Shown: one piece after another, positions 42,930 to 51,177 of the stretch
Layout: the number at the start of each line of letters is the position of its first letter
Numbering within the stretch: the stretch's first letter is position 1
Assembly: GCA_963701325.1 (NCBI GenBank)
Contig: OY969604.1
Coordinates: 1,550,001 to 1,614,000, forward strand
Direction: 5' to 3'
DNA length: 64,000 nucleotides
From: Bog-756 sp963701325
GTDB taxonomy: Bacteria; Actinomycetota; Acidimicrobiia; Acidimicrobiales; RAAP-2
Position numbers and translations under genes: made by a program
The notes under the pieces: generated by a model
The model's input: the letters and a program-made list of their open reading frames with translations, nothing else
Databases searched by the model: none
What the model was told of the DNA's origin: nothing

Positions 42930-43658
42930 ATGGAGACACGAGCGGAAGTGACACCGGCGACCACGCAATCCGGACTGCACGCACATGCGACCGCCGTGAC
43001 CGCGACCGCGTTGGTGGCCACCGTTGGCCTCGGAACTGCGTGCTGGTTCCTCACGGTCCAACGCATGAGCGGCATGGACATGGGCGTGGCGACCCGACTG
43101 GGTTCGTTCCCCTACTTCTTGTCCCTCTGGGTGCCGATGATGGCAGCCATGATGCTGCCGGGAGCGGCTCCGGCAGTGCTACGGCTCGCGCAGACCCGGC
43201 TTCGGACGGTCGAGGTACCACGGTATGTCGGGTCGTACCTCGCCATATGGGCCTTGTTCGGCGTCATCGTGTTCGCGCTCTACCGACCGCACGGGACGGT
43301 CGCCGCAGGCACCGTCACAGTGGCGGCCGCTCTCTACGAACTGACGCCGACAAAGCGCCGGTTCCGCATGATGTGCCGGGAGATGGTGCCATCCGGACTG
43401 GGACTTGGGTTGTGCTGTGTGGGTTCGAGCATCGGGCTCATGCTGATGCTGGTGGCGCTCGGCGCAACGAGCCTGATCTGGATGGCCGTGGTCGGCGGGG
43501 TCGTCGTCGTCCAGAAGCTCATAGCTCCACGAGCGATCATCGACGTGCCGGTCGCGCTGGCGATCGGCGCCCTCGGCGTCGCCATCCTCGTCGACCCCTC
43601 GGCGCTTCCTGGCCTCGTTCCCGTCATGCACTCCATGCATCCCATGACATCCATGTGA
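42930..43658 (+). CDS. DUF2182-like integral membrane protein
   Basis: 242 aa with about six hydrophobic helices. The DUF2182 hallmarks are present: WVPMMAAMMLPGAAPAVLRLA in the first third and ALYELTPTKRRFRMMC with GLGLGLCCVGSSIGLMLML later. Family members are predicted metal-binding membrane proteins of unknown activity. Met- and His-rich ends (MHSMHPMTSM) would fit copper or another soft metal, which is inference. ATG 42930 follows AGGAGG, 11 bp after the ArsR stop. Confidence 0.82.
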   Translation: METRAEVTPATTQSGLHAHATAVTATALVATVGLGTACWFLTVQRMSGMDMGVATRLGSFPYFLSLWVPMMAAMMLPGAAPAVLRLAQTRLRTVEVPRYVGSYLAIWALFGVIVFALYRPHGTVAAGTVTVAAALYELTPTKRRFRMMCREMVPSGLGLGLCCVGSSIGLMLMLVALGATSLIWMAVVGGVVVVQKLIAPRAIIDVPVALAIGALGVAILVDPSALPGLVPVMHSMHPMTSM

Positions 43659-43716
43659 ACCCGTTGCGCCGGTATTGCCGATGCAGCCCACTTGACGAGC
43701 GAAGGAGAGAGACGAA

Positions 43717-44463
43717 ATGACTGACCACACGGTGGTGACCCAAGAAGAGTGGACCGTCGCCCGGAACGAGTTGCTCGCCCTCGAGAAGGAGCACACTCGT
43801 CGGGGCGACGAACTCACCCGCATCCGCCGCGAGTTGCCGTGGGTGCGGATCGAGAGGGACTACACCCTCCGGACCGTCGAGGGCCCCCGCACCCTGGTCG
43901 AGCTCTTCGACGGGCGATCCCAGCTCGCCATCTACAACTTCATGTTCGGCCCGGACTACGAGGCAGGGTGCCCCGTCTGCTCCTCCATCGCCGACAGCTT
44001 CGACGGCGTGCTCGAGCACCTCAAGGCCCGGGACGTCACGATGATGTGCGTCTCACGGGCCCCCCTGGACAAGCTCATCCCCTACCGCGAACGGATGGGG
44101 TGGCACTTCGACTGGGCGTCCAGTTATGAGAGCGACTTCAACTTCGACTTCGGGCGCTCGGTGGCCAAGGAGACGGTCGCCGGCTGGTTCGAGGACGAGC
44201 TGCCCCAGATCCCCGCCAGGCTCGCGGCCGACTGCGGGACCGACGCGGTCAGCTACCTGTCGGAGGGCCCCGGCTTGAGCGTGTTCACCAGATCCGACGG
44301 GGACCTCTACCTCACGTACTCGGCCGGGGCCAGGGGACTGGAGCCCGTGATGACGTACTACGGCATTCTCGACCGGGTCCCACGCGGCCGCGACGAAGGA
44401 GAACCCGCCGATCCCACGTGGATGCGGCGGCACGACGAATTCGCACTCTCGCCACGAACCTGA
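43717..44463 (+). CDS. DUF899 thioredoxin-fold protein, first copy
   Basis: 248 aa. DUF899 signatures: ELLALEKEHTRRGDELTRIRRELPWVRIEKDY-like N-terminus, FDGRSQLAIYNFMFGPDYEAGCPVCSS with a CxxC pair, then SRAPLDKLIPYRERMGWHFDWASSYESDFNFDFG. The fold is related to peroxiredoxin/thioredoxin. ATG 43717 follows GAAGGAGAGA. Followed 13 bp later by a second, diverged copy. Redox role likely but unproven. Confidence 0.9.
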   Translation: MTDHTVVTQEEWTVARNELLALEKEHTRRGDELTRIRRELPWVRIERDYTLRTVEGPRTLVELFDGRSQLAIYNFMFGPDYEAGCPVCSSIADSFDGVLEHLKARDVTMMCVSRAPLDKLIPYRERMGWHFDWASSYESDFNFDFGRSVAKETVAGWFEDELPQIPARLAADCGTDAVSYLSEGPGLSVFTRSDGDLYLTYSAGARGLEPVMTYYGILDRVPRGRDEGEPADPTWMRRHDEFALSPRT

Positions 44464-44476
44464 CGAGGAGACCGTC

Positions 44477-45250
44477 ATGAGTGATGCATCAACAAGCCTC
44501 GGAGCGACGGTGACCGGCGCCAACGCACGGGCCCTGCCCGCTTCTGTCGACCGGGCCACCTTCGAGGCCGGACTGGACACGCTCCGGATCCGGGAGAAGG
44601 CGTATACCCGGGAAGGCGACGCGATCGCCGCAGCCCGACGGCGCCTCCCCATGGTCGAGGTGGACGCCACCGACGCGCTGATCGGGCCACACGGGAAGCG
44701 CACCCTGCTCGACGCGTTCGAGGGGCGCCGACAGCTCATCGCCTACTACTTCATGTGGAACCCCGACCGGAGTGCGGCCGAGCAGTGCGAAGGCTGCACG
44801 TGGGTGACCACCCAGGTCACGGAGCTGTCCTACCTCCACTCTCGGGACGTCGCCTATGCAGTCCTCTGTCAGGGTCCGTACGACGAGAGCATTCGCTACC
44901 GCGACTTCATGGGCTGGGACATCCCGTGGTACTCGGCACGCCCCTCCCTCGACTCGCTCCTGGTCGGGCGGCAGATCGGCTTGTTCCACCTCGTCTGCTA
45001 CCTACGAGACGGCGACCGCGTGTTCGAGACCTACTGGACGACCGGCCGAGGGGTCGAGGTCATGGACCACAGCTACGCACTCATGGACCTCACTGTCTAC
45101 GGACGCCAGGAGACGTGGGAGGACTCCCCCATCGGCTGGCCCCAACCATGGCCGGTCGATGGCTCGGTGGCCCGGACCAACGGACGACCCGCGGCCCAGT
45201 GGTCGCGACTCGAAGCGGGACGCTCTGACCATCTCGGTCCCGCTCGCTGA
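44477..45250 (+). CDS. DUF899 thioredoxin-fold protein, second copy
   Basis: 257 aa. The same family as the gene before it but clearly diverged: LRIREKAYTREGDAIAAARRRLPMVEVD, then IAYYFMWNPDRSAAEQCEGCTWVTTQV (CxxC again), then YRDFMGWDIPWYSA. ATG 44477 follows GAGGAG. Two DUF899 paralogs in tandem may work as a heteropair or on different substrates. Last gene of the operon; 26 bp to the convergent sigma gene. Confidence 0.9.
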   Translation: MSDASTSLGATVTGANARALPASVDRATFEAGLDTLRIREKAYTREGDAIAAARRRLPMVEVDATDALIGPHGKRTLLDAFEGRRQLIAYYFMWNPDRSAAEQCEGCTWVTTQVTELSYLHSRDVAYAVLCQGPYDESIRYRDFMGWDIPWYSARPSLDSLLVGRQIGLFHLVCYLRDGDRVFETYWTTGRGVEVMDHSYALMDLTVYGRQETWEDSPIGWPQPWPVDGSVARTNGRPAAQWSRLEAGRSDHLGPAR

Positions 45251-45276
45251 TCTCGCTCCGCTCCTCATGCGCATCG

Positions 45277-46287
45277 TCACAGCTGAGCCGTGAGTGCGGC
45301 GAGCGCTTGCACCGCTCCGGCGGTAGGTGCGATTGCGACAAGCCCTCGGTAGAGGCGGATGATGGTGGCCCGGTCGAGGGTTCCGGTACGGGCCCGGTCG
45401 CAGTGGGCAGACTGGATTGCTGCTTCGATCTGGAATCGCCCGAGGGGCGCGCCGAGCGCGTGCGCACGATGCAGCAGCGCTTCGCCTTCGGTGATGAGCG
45501 CTCGGTCCCAGAGCGCGGTGTCCTGCTCGTCCAGGGGCGGCCACGGGGTGTCCACGCGCGCCGGCGCCCGCGACTGGGCGAGCGTGAGCAGCGCGGCAAG
45601 CCCCCACGCCTCCGGTTCGGTGTCGAGCAGGCTGGCGGTGAGCACAGCGAGCCACCGTGCCTCGTCGGCGATCGACTCGCGTGTGTGCTCGTGCTGGTCG
45701 AGCCAGTCGATGGCATAGGCGCCGTAGATCGCTTCGAGTACCGCGGGCAGCCGCGACGGCATCTCCGCGCGCGTCGGCACACGGAACGGGATGCCGGCGT
45801 CGCGGATGCGGCGCTTCGCCCGGACCAGTCGCTGCGCCATCGTCGCAGGCTGCGCCGCAAACACGCAGGCGATGCGGGCCGCATCGAAGCCGAGTACCGC
45901 CTGGAGCATGAGCGGAGTACGCACCGGGGGGTCGATCGCGGGGTGTGCGCACGCGAACAGCAGCTCCAGCCGTCTGTCGGGGATCCTCTCAGGATCGGGC
46001 TCCTCGAACACCCCGGCGAGATCCTCGTCCAGGGGCGCATACCTGCGCACTGCTGCCGACCCGAGCAGATCACGGATCCTGTTGCGGGCCACGGTGAGGA
46101 GCCACCCCTCTGGATTGCGGGGAATGCCAGTCACGGGCCAAGTGCGCAGTGCCCGTTCGAAGGCGTCGGCGAGTGCATCCTCGGCGAGCGCCAGATCATG
46201 GGTCCACGTCGCGAGCAGGGCCACGAGCCGGCCGTAGGAGGCCCGCGCGGTGCGCTCCGCAGCCGTGAACGCATCGGGGTCGGTCAT
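45277..46287 (-). CDS. ECF sigma factor, ECF42-like, with shortened C-terminus
   Basis: 336 aa. Sigma region 2 is at about residues 15-80 (ALAEDALADAFERALRTWPVTGIPRNPEGWLLTVARNRIRD); region 4 at about 120-185 (LMLQAVLGFDAARIACVFAAQPATMAQRLVRAKRRIRDAGIPF). The long helical extension typical of ECF42 follows (LPAVLEAIYGAYAIDW). The family's usual final TPR-like part (roughly 70-80 residues) is missing, and the protein stops after YRGLVAIAP.... Start 46287 overlaps the DGPF-partner stop (ATGA). The C-terminal extension is known to be needed for ECF42 activity, so truncation may matter. Confidence 0.88.
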   Translation of the reverse strand: MTDPDAFTAAERTARASYGRLVALLATWTHDLALAEDALADAFERALRTWPVTGIPRNPEGWLLTVARNRIRDLLGSAAVRRYAPLDEDLAGVFEEPDPERIPDRRLELLFACAHPAIDPPVRTPLMLQAVLGFDAARIACVFAAQPATMAQRLVRAKRRIRDAGIPFRVPTRAEMPSRLPAVLEAIYGAYAIDWLDQHEHTRESIADEARWLAVLTASLLDTEPEAWGLAALLTLAQSRAPARVDTPWPPLDEQDTALWDRALITEGEALLHRAHALGAPLGRFQIEAAIQSAHCDRARTGTLDRATIIRLYRGLVAIAPTAGAVQALAALTAQL

Positions 46288-46679
46288 GTCACTGGCTGCG
46301 CACCCTGCCACGATCCATTCACATAGCGGGTCGCTGTCGGTCGGATCTCGACATGGCCCCACGACGCCGACGGCGCCTTGGCGGCCCACTCGATCGCAGC
46401 ATCGAGGTCAGGGAGGTCGACCACGAAGGTCCCGCCGAGCTGCTCCTTCGTGTCGGCAAACGGCCCGTCCTGAACGATCAGTTCGCCGCTCGCGAGCGTC
46501 ACCGTGGTGGTGGTCTCTGATCGCTGCAGTACTTCGGCGCTTGCGAGTACGCCTGCGTCGTCCAGCGCCTTAGCGTAGGCCTGGAACGCACGCATCCCCT
46601 CGGCGAGCGCATCGGGGCCGAGCTCTTCGGCGGTCGGCTCGGGGTAATGGAGTAGGAGGGTGTAGCGCATGGTCGTCAT
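46284..46679 (-). CDS. YCII/DGPF-domain protein, partner of the ECF42-like sigma factor
   Basis: 131 aa: MRYTLLLHYPEP, then GELIVQDGPFADTKEQLGGTFVVDLPDLDAAIEWA, containing the DGPF motif that names the family. DGPF genes sit directly upstream of ECF42 sigma genes in many actinobacteria and are their main regulon. Translation is coupled to the sigma gene. A matching promoter is seen 33-60 bp upstream. Confidence 0.92.
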   Translation of the reverse strand: MTTMRYTLLLHYPEPTAEELGPDALAEGMRAFQAYAKALDDAGVLASAEVLQRSETTTTVTLASGELIVQDGPFADTKEQLGGTFVVDLPDLDAAIEWAAKAPSASWGHVEIRPTATRYVNGSWQGAQPVT

Positions 46680-46711
46680 CCTTCCGAGTAGTGGAATCTT
46701 GTCACTGAAGT

Positions 46712-46738
46712 GACGAATGACGTGCGGCAGAATCGACA
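46712..46738 (-). promoter_or_regulatory. Candidate ECF42-type promoter
   Basis: On the minus strand: TGTCGA (46738-46733), 17-bp spacer, CGTC (46715-46712), 33 bp before the DGPF start. This agrees with the reported ECF42 target (TGTCGA in -35, CGA/TC in -10) and suggests autoregulation. Confidence 0.6.
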
Positions 46739-46784
46739 GCGAATCTCGGAGGAGCAGAGCGGGCTCCGGTCCTCACGAACTCGG

Positions 46785-47828
46785 TCAGTTCGCTACGAGC
46801 AGCGCGTCGATCTTCTGATTCAACGCCTCTTGATCGACGACGTGGACATAGAGATCATGAGGACGGCTCGGATCGGTCCGCCACGACAGCCCCCCTTGAG
46901 CGTTGATGTATGCCGCACCGCCTTGACCCAGTTCCGAGAAGATGCCCTGCTTGCCCCCAATCGCATAGAGGAGCGTGGGGCCGTCCCAGTCTCCATCGCC
47001 AGGGGGCCCGCATTGGAATTCCCACTGATACACGATTCGCATCGGGTTGTTCGACCTGACTGACGTACAGAGCCCCCCTCCCACCTTCGTCTGGGTCCCG
47101 ACGAAGCCATCGACCCACGCGATCGGCGTGGGCCAATCGGTGCCGCTCACCACGTAGCTCGCGGATGCCAGGTCCAGTTTCTGGTTGGTGACGGCAGGAG
47201 CACCGTTGGGAAACAGGCCATCCTCGACCACCAGTCGCTTCACCTTGGCTTGGATCAGTGCGCGCCCGCTGAGCGAGCTCCCTTGTCCCGACGGCGAACG
47301 GAGCAACCCTGCCAAATTCGTATAGGCACCAATTGCGACGATGGTGACGCTGTGATTCGGTTGGTCTGCCAGGAGGTGACGGTAGAGATCCACTGCTCCC
47401 GGGACATCGCTACTCGAGCGAACCGAATGAGGAAGCTTGTCGACGAGATCATCGGTATAGCCGTGCGGTGCCGTGTCGGCCCTGCTGTCGACGACTGCGC
47501 CCAAGGGGATATTCGGATGACCATAGGCGGTGTCAATGGCATCCATAGCAGTTACTGCCAGCGGGTTCGGAATGTCAGACATGATCCCGAGGATCTGCAC
47601 GCTGCCTCGCTGTTCCAGGATGTTCGCCATTCCGATGGCGGTTGCGTCATCCCACCACAGAGAAAGGTCGGAGTCGATGATGATTCGCGGAACCGACGAG
47701 CCGCCCTCCCCATTCGCCGCAGTTGGCGAAGGCGCGGAGGTGCTGAAGAGGAGGACTGCACCGATGGCCACGGCAGCTGCAACCAGTACGACCACCAGAG
47801 CAACTGCCCAACGTCTTCTCACCGGCAT
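46785..47828 (-). CDS. Membrane-anchored nucleoside-hydrolase-like protein
   Basis: 347 aa. One transmembrane helix (about residues 8-28) and a Ser/Pro linker precede a domain like inosine/uridine-preferring nucleoside hydrolases. RIIIDSDLSLWWDDATAIG corresponds to the calcium-binding DxDxxxDxDD opening, but one acidic position is Trp. VTIVAIGAYTNLAGLL matches the conserved GPLTN-type segment. ATG 47828 follows GAGAAGG. It faces outside the cell, so it may salvage nucleosides or act on another ribosylated compound; the altered metal site leaves activity open. Confidence 0.75.
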   Translation of the reverse strand: MPVRRRWAVALVVVLVAAAVAIGAVLLFSTSAPSPTAANGEGGSSVPRIIIDSDLSLWWDDATAIGMANILEQRGSVQILGIMSDIPNPLAVTAMDAIDTAYGHPNIPLGAVVDSRADTAPHGYTDDLVDKLPHSVRSSSDVPGAVDLYRHLLADQPNHSVTIVAIGAYTNLAGLLRSPSGQGSSLSGRALIQAKVKRLVVEDGLFPNGAPAVTNQKLDLASASYVVSGTDWPTPIAWVDGFVGTQTKVGGGLCTSVRSNNPMRIVYQWEFQCGPPGDGDWDGPTLLYAIGGKQGIFSELGQGGAAYINAQGGLSWRTDPSRPHDLYVHVVDQEALNQKIDALLVAN

Positions 47829-48457
47829 CGCCTTCTCAAGGAATGGAACTTCGGAGGGAATGCTAGGGCAGAGCTCACAGCAGGACCTCGTTGCCTCCAT
47901 TCAGGGTGAAGGCCCGATCCGATGGACGCAGCTCTCATGTAATCCGTGGGGACCCGAGTAATTCTGCCAGTATGGGAGTCGTGTTCTCTGCCGTGACCGG
48001 GTGACGATGGGCCCGCGGTATGAGGCCGCCGTTGATGCTGTTGACGCAGCATCGGCTGCAGCAAAGCGCTTGCGCGAAGCGTTACGAGCGAACGAGGCCG
48101 CATACCGCGGCGCTCGGCGTAGTCTCGAACAGGGGTCAGACTTCGCTCCGGCTGTCGCGGGAGCAAAGGTCGGGGACGCACGAGGCGAGCTCTAGTTGCA
48201 TCGATGTGCTCAGCACCTGCTGGCGACGGATCAGCCTGGGCGTCACCAGGGCGACCCCATCTGCCGGAAGAGGATCGAAGCGGTTGACCAGGACGTTCAC
48301 GGGCGGTCGCTCCCGCAGGGATGGCGGTGTCTGGTGCGCAGCAATACCTGCAATCGGGCTGGCGCCGACGGACCCCGACCGTCCCCCTCGGCACCGAGAG
48401 CACGCGAGACACAAGGAGATAACGTCGCGATAACGGAACGCTCGAGAGGAGCCGACA
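47829..48457. other. 629-bp gap with no confident gene
   Basis: Between the divergent nucleoside-hydrolase and Ohr genes. Frames on both strands are open in parts but none matches a family I recognise. The best small candidate is listed separately (48001-48195). On the minus strand, 48136-48477 reads through a coherent-looking segment (VNVLVNRFDPLPADGVALVT) without a good start. The base composition is less GC-rich than the flanks. It may be degenerate. Confidence 0.4.
48001..48195 (+). CDS. Possible small helical protein
   Basis: 64 codons from GTG 48001 (or ATG 48007), reading VDAVDAASAAAKRLREALRA, an amphipathic Ala-rich helix, then a less regular tail. No Shine-Dalgarno is obvious and no family is recognised. 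It could be a gene fragment. Confidence 0.25.
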   Translation: MTMGPRYEAAVDAVDAASAAAKRLREALRANEAAYRGARRSLEQGSDFAPAVAGAKVGDARGEL

Positions 48458-48916
48458 ATGGCCAAATCGCTGTACACGGCCCGGGCCCATGTCGTGGGTG
48501 GCCGAGTCCAGGGTCACGGCGTGACCACCGACGGGGCATTGGACGTCCAGCTGCGGACGCCAGTCGAGATGGGTGGTGAGGGTGGAGGTACGAACCCAGA
48601 GCAGCTCTTCGCCGTCGGCTACGCCGCGTGTTTCGAGGGCGCACTCGGCGTTGTCGGGCGTCGAGAGCAAGTTGATCTCGACGCCGTTTCCATAGATTCG
48701 GAAGTGAGCCTGATCACCACCGAGAACCGTGGATTCACTGTGGCCGTAGGACTGGACGTCTCGCTTCCGGGAGTGAGCGACCCCGAGCGTGCCATGTCGA
48801 TCGTTGCCGCAGCGCACGAGGTGTGCCCATACTCCAACGCAACCCGCGGCAATGTGGAGGTGACCCTGACGGCCAACGGCCACTCGGTGCCGACGGTAGA
48901 ACCTGGAAAGAACTGA
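48458..48916 (+). CDS. ohr: Organic hydroperoxide resistance protein Ohr (OsmC/Ohr family)
   Basis: 152 aa. Thiol peroxidase that reduces organic hydroperoxides. Both catalytic cysteines are present: Cys58 in GYAACFEGA and Cys123 in VCPYSNATRGN. The family N-terminus YTARAHVVGGRVQGH and PEQLFAVGYAACF are typical. ATG 48458 follows AGAGGAG. No adjacent OhrR is seen; a DsbA-like protein follows 48 bp later and may be co-expressed. Confidence 0.94.
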   Translation: MAKSLYTARAHVVGGRVQGHGVTTDGALDVQLRTPVEMGGEGGGTNPEQLFAVGYAACFEGALGVVGRREQVDLDAVSIDSEVSLITTENRGFTVAVGLDVSLPGVSDPERAMSIVAAAHEVCPYSNATRGNVEVTLTANGHSVPTVEPGKN

Positions 48917-48964
48917 CCATTCCGGCCCCGATGACGTCGAGTCGCAAGGACTCCGACTGATCCA

Positions 48965-49501
48965 GTGCTCACGCCCTCCGGTCACACCCCTGAAGGCGGA
49001 GTTCTCGTCGGCGACTCCAACGCAGGCACGGGCATGGTCCTCTTCGAGGATCCACAGTGCCCGTACTGTCGACAGTTCGAAGAGCTCAACGGACTTGTCA
49101 TCGAGGCAGCTGTGGGTGCCGGCGAGCTCGCCGTCGAATACCGCATGCGGTGCTTCCTGGGCCCGGAGTCGGTCCGAGCGGCCAACGCCCTCGCACTCGC
49201 CGCAGAGGTTGGTCGCTTCGACGAACTCCGACGCACGCTGTTTGCGGAACAACCTCCTGAGGGAACTGGAGGGTTCACGCCCGAGGATCTCTTACGACTC
49301 GGTGCGCAGGTAGGACTGACTGGCCCGGATTACGTCTCGGGTGTGCGGACGGCCCGATTCGAGACGTGGGTGCTCGGGCGTGAAGCGGCCTACCTGACGC
49401 AGGATCCGCAGGGGACCCCCGCCGCGTGGCTGAACGGTGAGCCCCTCGAACCGAGGGTGCTCTTCGACGGGGCCGAGCTCGAGAGTCGACTTCGCCGCTA
49501 G
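48965..49501 (+). CDS. DsbA-like thioredoxin-fold protein (Thioredoxin_4)
   Basis: 178 aa. CPYC active site at residues 32-35 in FEDPQCPYCRQFEEL, an inserted helical domain, and the cis-proline loop QGTPAAWLNGE. There is no signal peptide or transmembrane segment, so it is cytoplasmic, unlike most DsbA. The start is GTG 48965; an upstream purine tract is rather far (14 bases). Possibly a disulfide reductase/isomerase for Ohr, which is inference from position. Confidence 0.85.
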   Translation: MLTPSGHTPEGGVLVGDSNAGTGMVLFEDPQCPYCRQFEELNGLVIEAAVGAGELAVEYRMRCFLGPESVRAANALALAAEVGRFDELRRTLFAEQPPEGTGGFTPEDLLRLGAQVGLTGPDYVSGVRTARFETWVLGREAAYLTQDPQGTPAAWLNGEPLEPRVLFDGAELESRLRR

Positions 49502-49544
49502 CGGTGTCGCTGCAACAGACTGCAACAGATAGAGATCGCTCCGT

Positions 49545-50417
49545 TTAGTTACCTAGAGTCACCACATCAAATTGAGCGATCCGATCCACATCTGCCGTCA
49601 CGGTGATAGCCGTGATCGCGTCGTCGACGAGGGTGAACTGGATGACACCCTGAATCTGCCCGCCTCGTGTCCATGCCAACGCCGCTACGCCGTTCGCAAG
49701 GACAAGACGCGCTGCTCGGGCACCCCCGCTCAGCGCTGACGCGACCTCTTCAGCTCCCCGCATCTGTGGATGCGAGCCCATGAGCAGTGCGGCCTGGTCG
49801 GGTTCGAACACGACATCCGGATCGAGGAGGCGCACCAGCCCCTCGAAGTCCCCCTCTCGCGCCGCTCGAAGAAAGGCCTCCACGAGCGCCCGATGTTGGA
49901 CCAAGTCGACGTTCCCTGTATCGGGTGCACCCTGCACCCGATGGCGGGCCCGACTGGCCAGTTGCCTCGCGGCCTGAGGTGAACGCTCGACGACTTCGGC
50001 GATCGCATCAAAGGGTACGGCGAACACGTCGTGCAGGACGAACGCAACCCGCTCATCAGGGGCCAGGGAATCGAGCACCACCAACAGCGCGGCACTGACC
50101 GACTCGGCCAACAGCGTTGCCTCGACAGGGTCGCCTTGTGTCGCGGACTGGTCGACGACTGGAACGTCAATTCCTACGGCGTCCTCCCGCCTGGCGCGTC
50201 GAGTCCGCAGGCGGTCGAGGCACACCCGTCCGGTCACAGTCGTGAGCCACCCGGACAAGTTCTCGATAGCGTCTTGATCGGCGCGCATGACCTTGAGCCA
50301 CGTCTCCTGGACTGCATCCTCTGCCTCAGCCCTGGATCCGAGCATCCGATAGGCCATACCTTCGAGGCGCGGACGGTTCGCTTGGAACTGCCCTACGACC
50401 CACTCAGAGTCCTGCAT
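49545..50417 (-). CDS. ECF sigma factor, ECF41-like, with SnoaL-like C-terminal domain
   Basis: 290 aa. Region 2: RPRLEGMAYRMLGSRAEAEDAVQETWLKV...NLSGWLTTVTGRVCLDRLR. Region 4: SLAPDERVAFVLHDVFAVPFDAIAEVVERSPQAARQLASRAR. The C-terminal 110 residues form a SnoaL/NTF2-like domain (ALVEAFLRAAREGDFEGLVRLLDPDVVF) that in ECF41 controls sigma activity in place of an anti-sigma factor. ATG 50417 follows GAGGA; earlier in-frame starts exist. The AhpD-like gene upstream is the usual ECF41 partner. Confidence 0.9.
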   Translation of the reverse strand: MQDSEWVVGQFQANRPRLEGMAYRMLGSRAEAEDAVQETWLKVMRADQDAIENLSGWLTTVTGRVCLDRLRTRRARREDAVGIDVPVVDQSATQGDPVEATLLAESVSAALLVVLDSLAPDERVAFVLHDVFAVPFDAIAEVVERSPQAARQLASRARHRVQGAPDTGNVDLVQHRALVEAFLRAAREGDFEGLVRLLDPDVVFEPDQAALLMGSHPQMRGAEEVASALSGGARAARLVLANGVAALAWTRGGQIQGVIQFTLVDDAITAITVTADVDRIAQFDVVTLGN

Positions 50418-50532
50418 CGCCCATCCTCGGCTCGTCAGATCCACCAAGACCTGCTTGTCCATCGGCACCAATCCCGGGTGCGTGGACGATGCCGACCATG
50501 CTGCCGTCGGCAGTGCTGCCCGGCCGGCTCAC

Positions 50533-50991
50533 TCACCGGGACCAGGCGCCGGCCACCTGGCGAGTCGGGATGTTGAGGCGGTTGAAGACGTTGGTCGTGG
50601 CGATCGACAGCAGGAGCGCTGCGAGCCCCTTCTCGTCGTAGTGACGAGCGGCCTCCTCCCAGACCTCGTCGGGTACCGGGTCCGGCCGGTCTGCGAGGCG
50701 GGTGACGGCTTCGGTCAGGGCCAATGCCGCGCGCTCGGCATCTGTGAAATACGGGGTGTCCCGCCACGCCACGAGCGTGTCGAGCCGTTCCTCGGCCTCA
50801 CCTGCCTGCCTGGCCTGGGCGCTGCCGGCCTGGACGCACGAGCTGCAGCCGTTGATCTGGCTGGCCCTCAAGTGGACCAGCGCCAGCGTCGACTCGGGCA
50901 CGTCTCCATTGTGCGTGGCCTGGGCCAACGCCTGGATTGCCCCCATGGCCTCGGGGATGATCATGGCCGGGTTCTTCATGCGTTCCGACAT
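50533..50991 (-). CDS. Carboxymuconolactone decarboxylase / AhpD-like protein, partner of ECF41
   Basis: 152 aa. The AhpD-like CxxC with a downstream His or acidic proton relay appears as LRASQINGCSSCVQAG, with the conserved end LLLSIATTNVFNRLNIPTRQVAG. Such genes are the conserved targets of ECF41 sigma factors. It is upstream of the sigma gene on the same strand (115 bp to the chosen sigma start) and has a matching promoter 88 bp before its start. Probably a peroxidase-linked reductant. Confidence 0.92.
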   Translation of the reverse strand: MSERMKNPAMIIPEAMGAIQALAQATHNGDVPESTLALVHLRASQINGCSSCVQAGSAQARQAGEAEERLDTLVAWRDTPYFTDAERAALALTEAVTRLADRPDPVPDEVWEEAARHYDEKGLAALLLSIATTNVFNRLNIPTRQVAGAWSR

Positions 50992-51078
50992 TTCGGCCCT
51001 CCTCGGATGTTGTCATCGGTCAGACGTGCCTGGAGCTCCGCGTGTCACGTCGGAGGGATCTCGGCAGTCATCAATACT

Positions 51079-51105
51079 GACGTCTCTCGATCCAGGAATG
51101 TGACC
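51079..51105 (-). promoter_or_regulatory. Candidate ECF41-type promoter
   Basis: Minus strand: GGTCACA (51105-51099), 16-bp spacer, CGTC (51082-51079). The reported ECF41 target is TGTCACA-N16-CGTC, so this matches in 10 of 11 positions with exact spacing. It lies upstream of the AhpD-like gene. Confidence 0.65.
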
Positions 51106-51177
51106 GATCGCATTGGGTCCTACTCGGCTTGCCCGCTCCGAGACCACGATGCGACAGCAGGAAGAACCTGCTCGGGA

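Noticed and set aside
47819..49252. 477-codon minus-strand frame over the Ohr and DsbA-like genes
   Set aside because: The plus strand has two well-marked redox genes with catalytic cysteines; the minus frame shows no family pattern.
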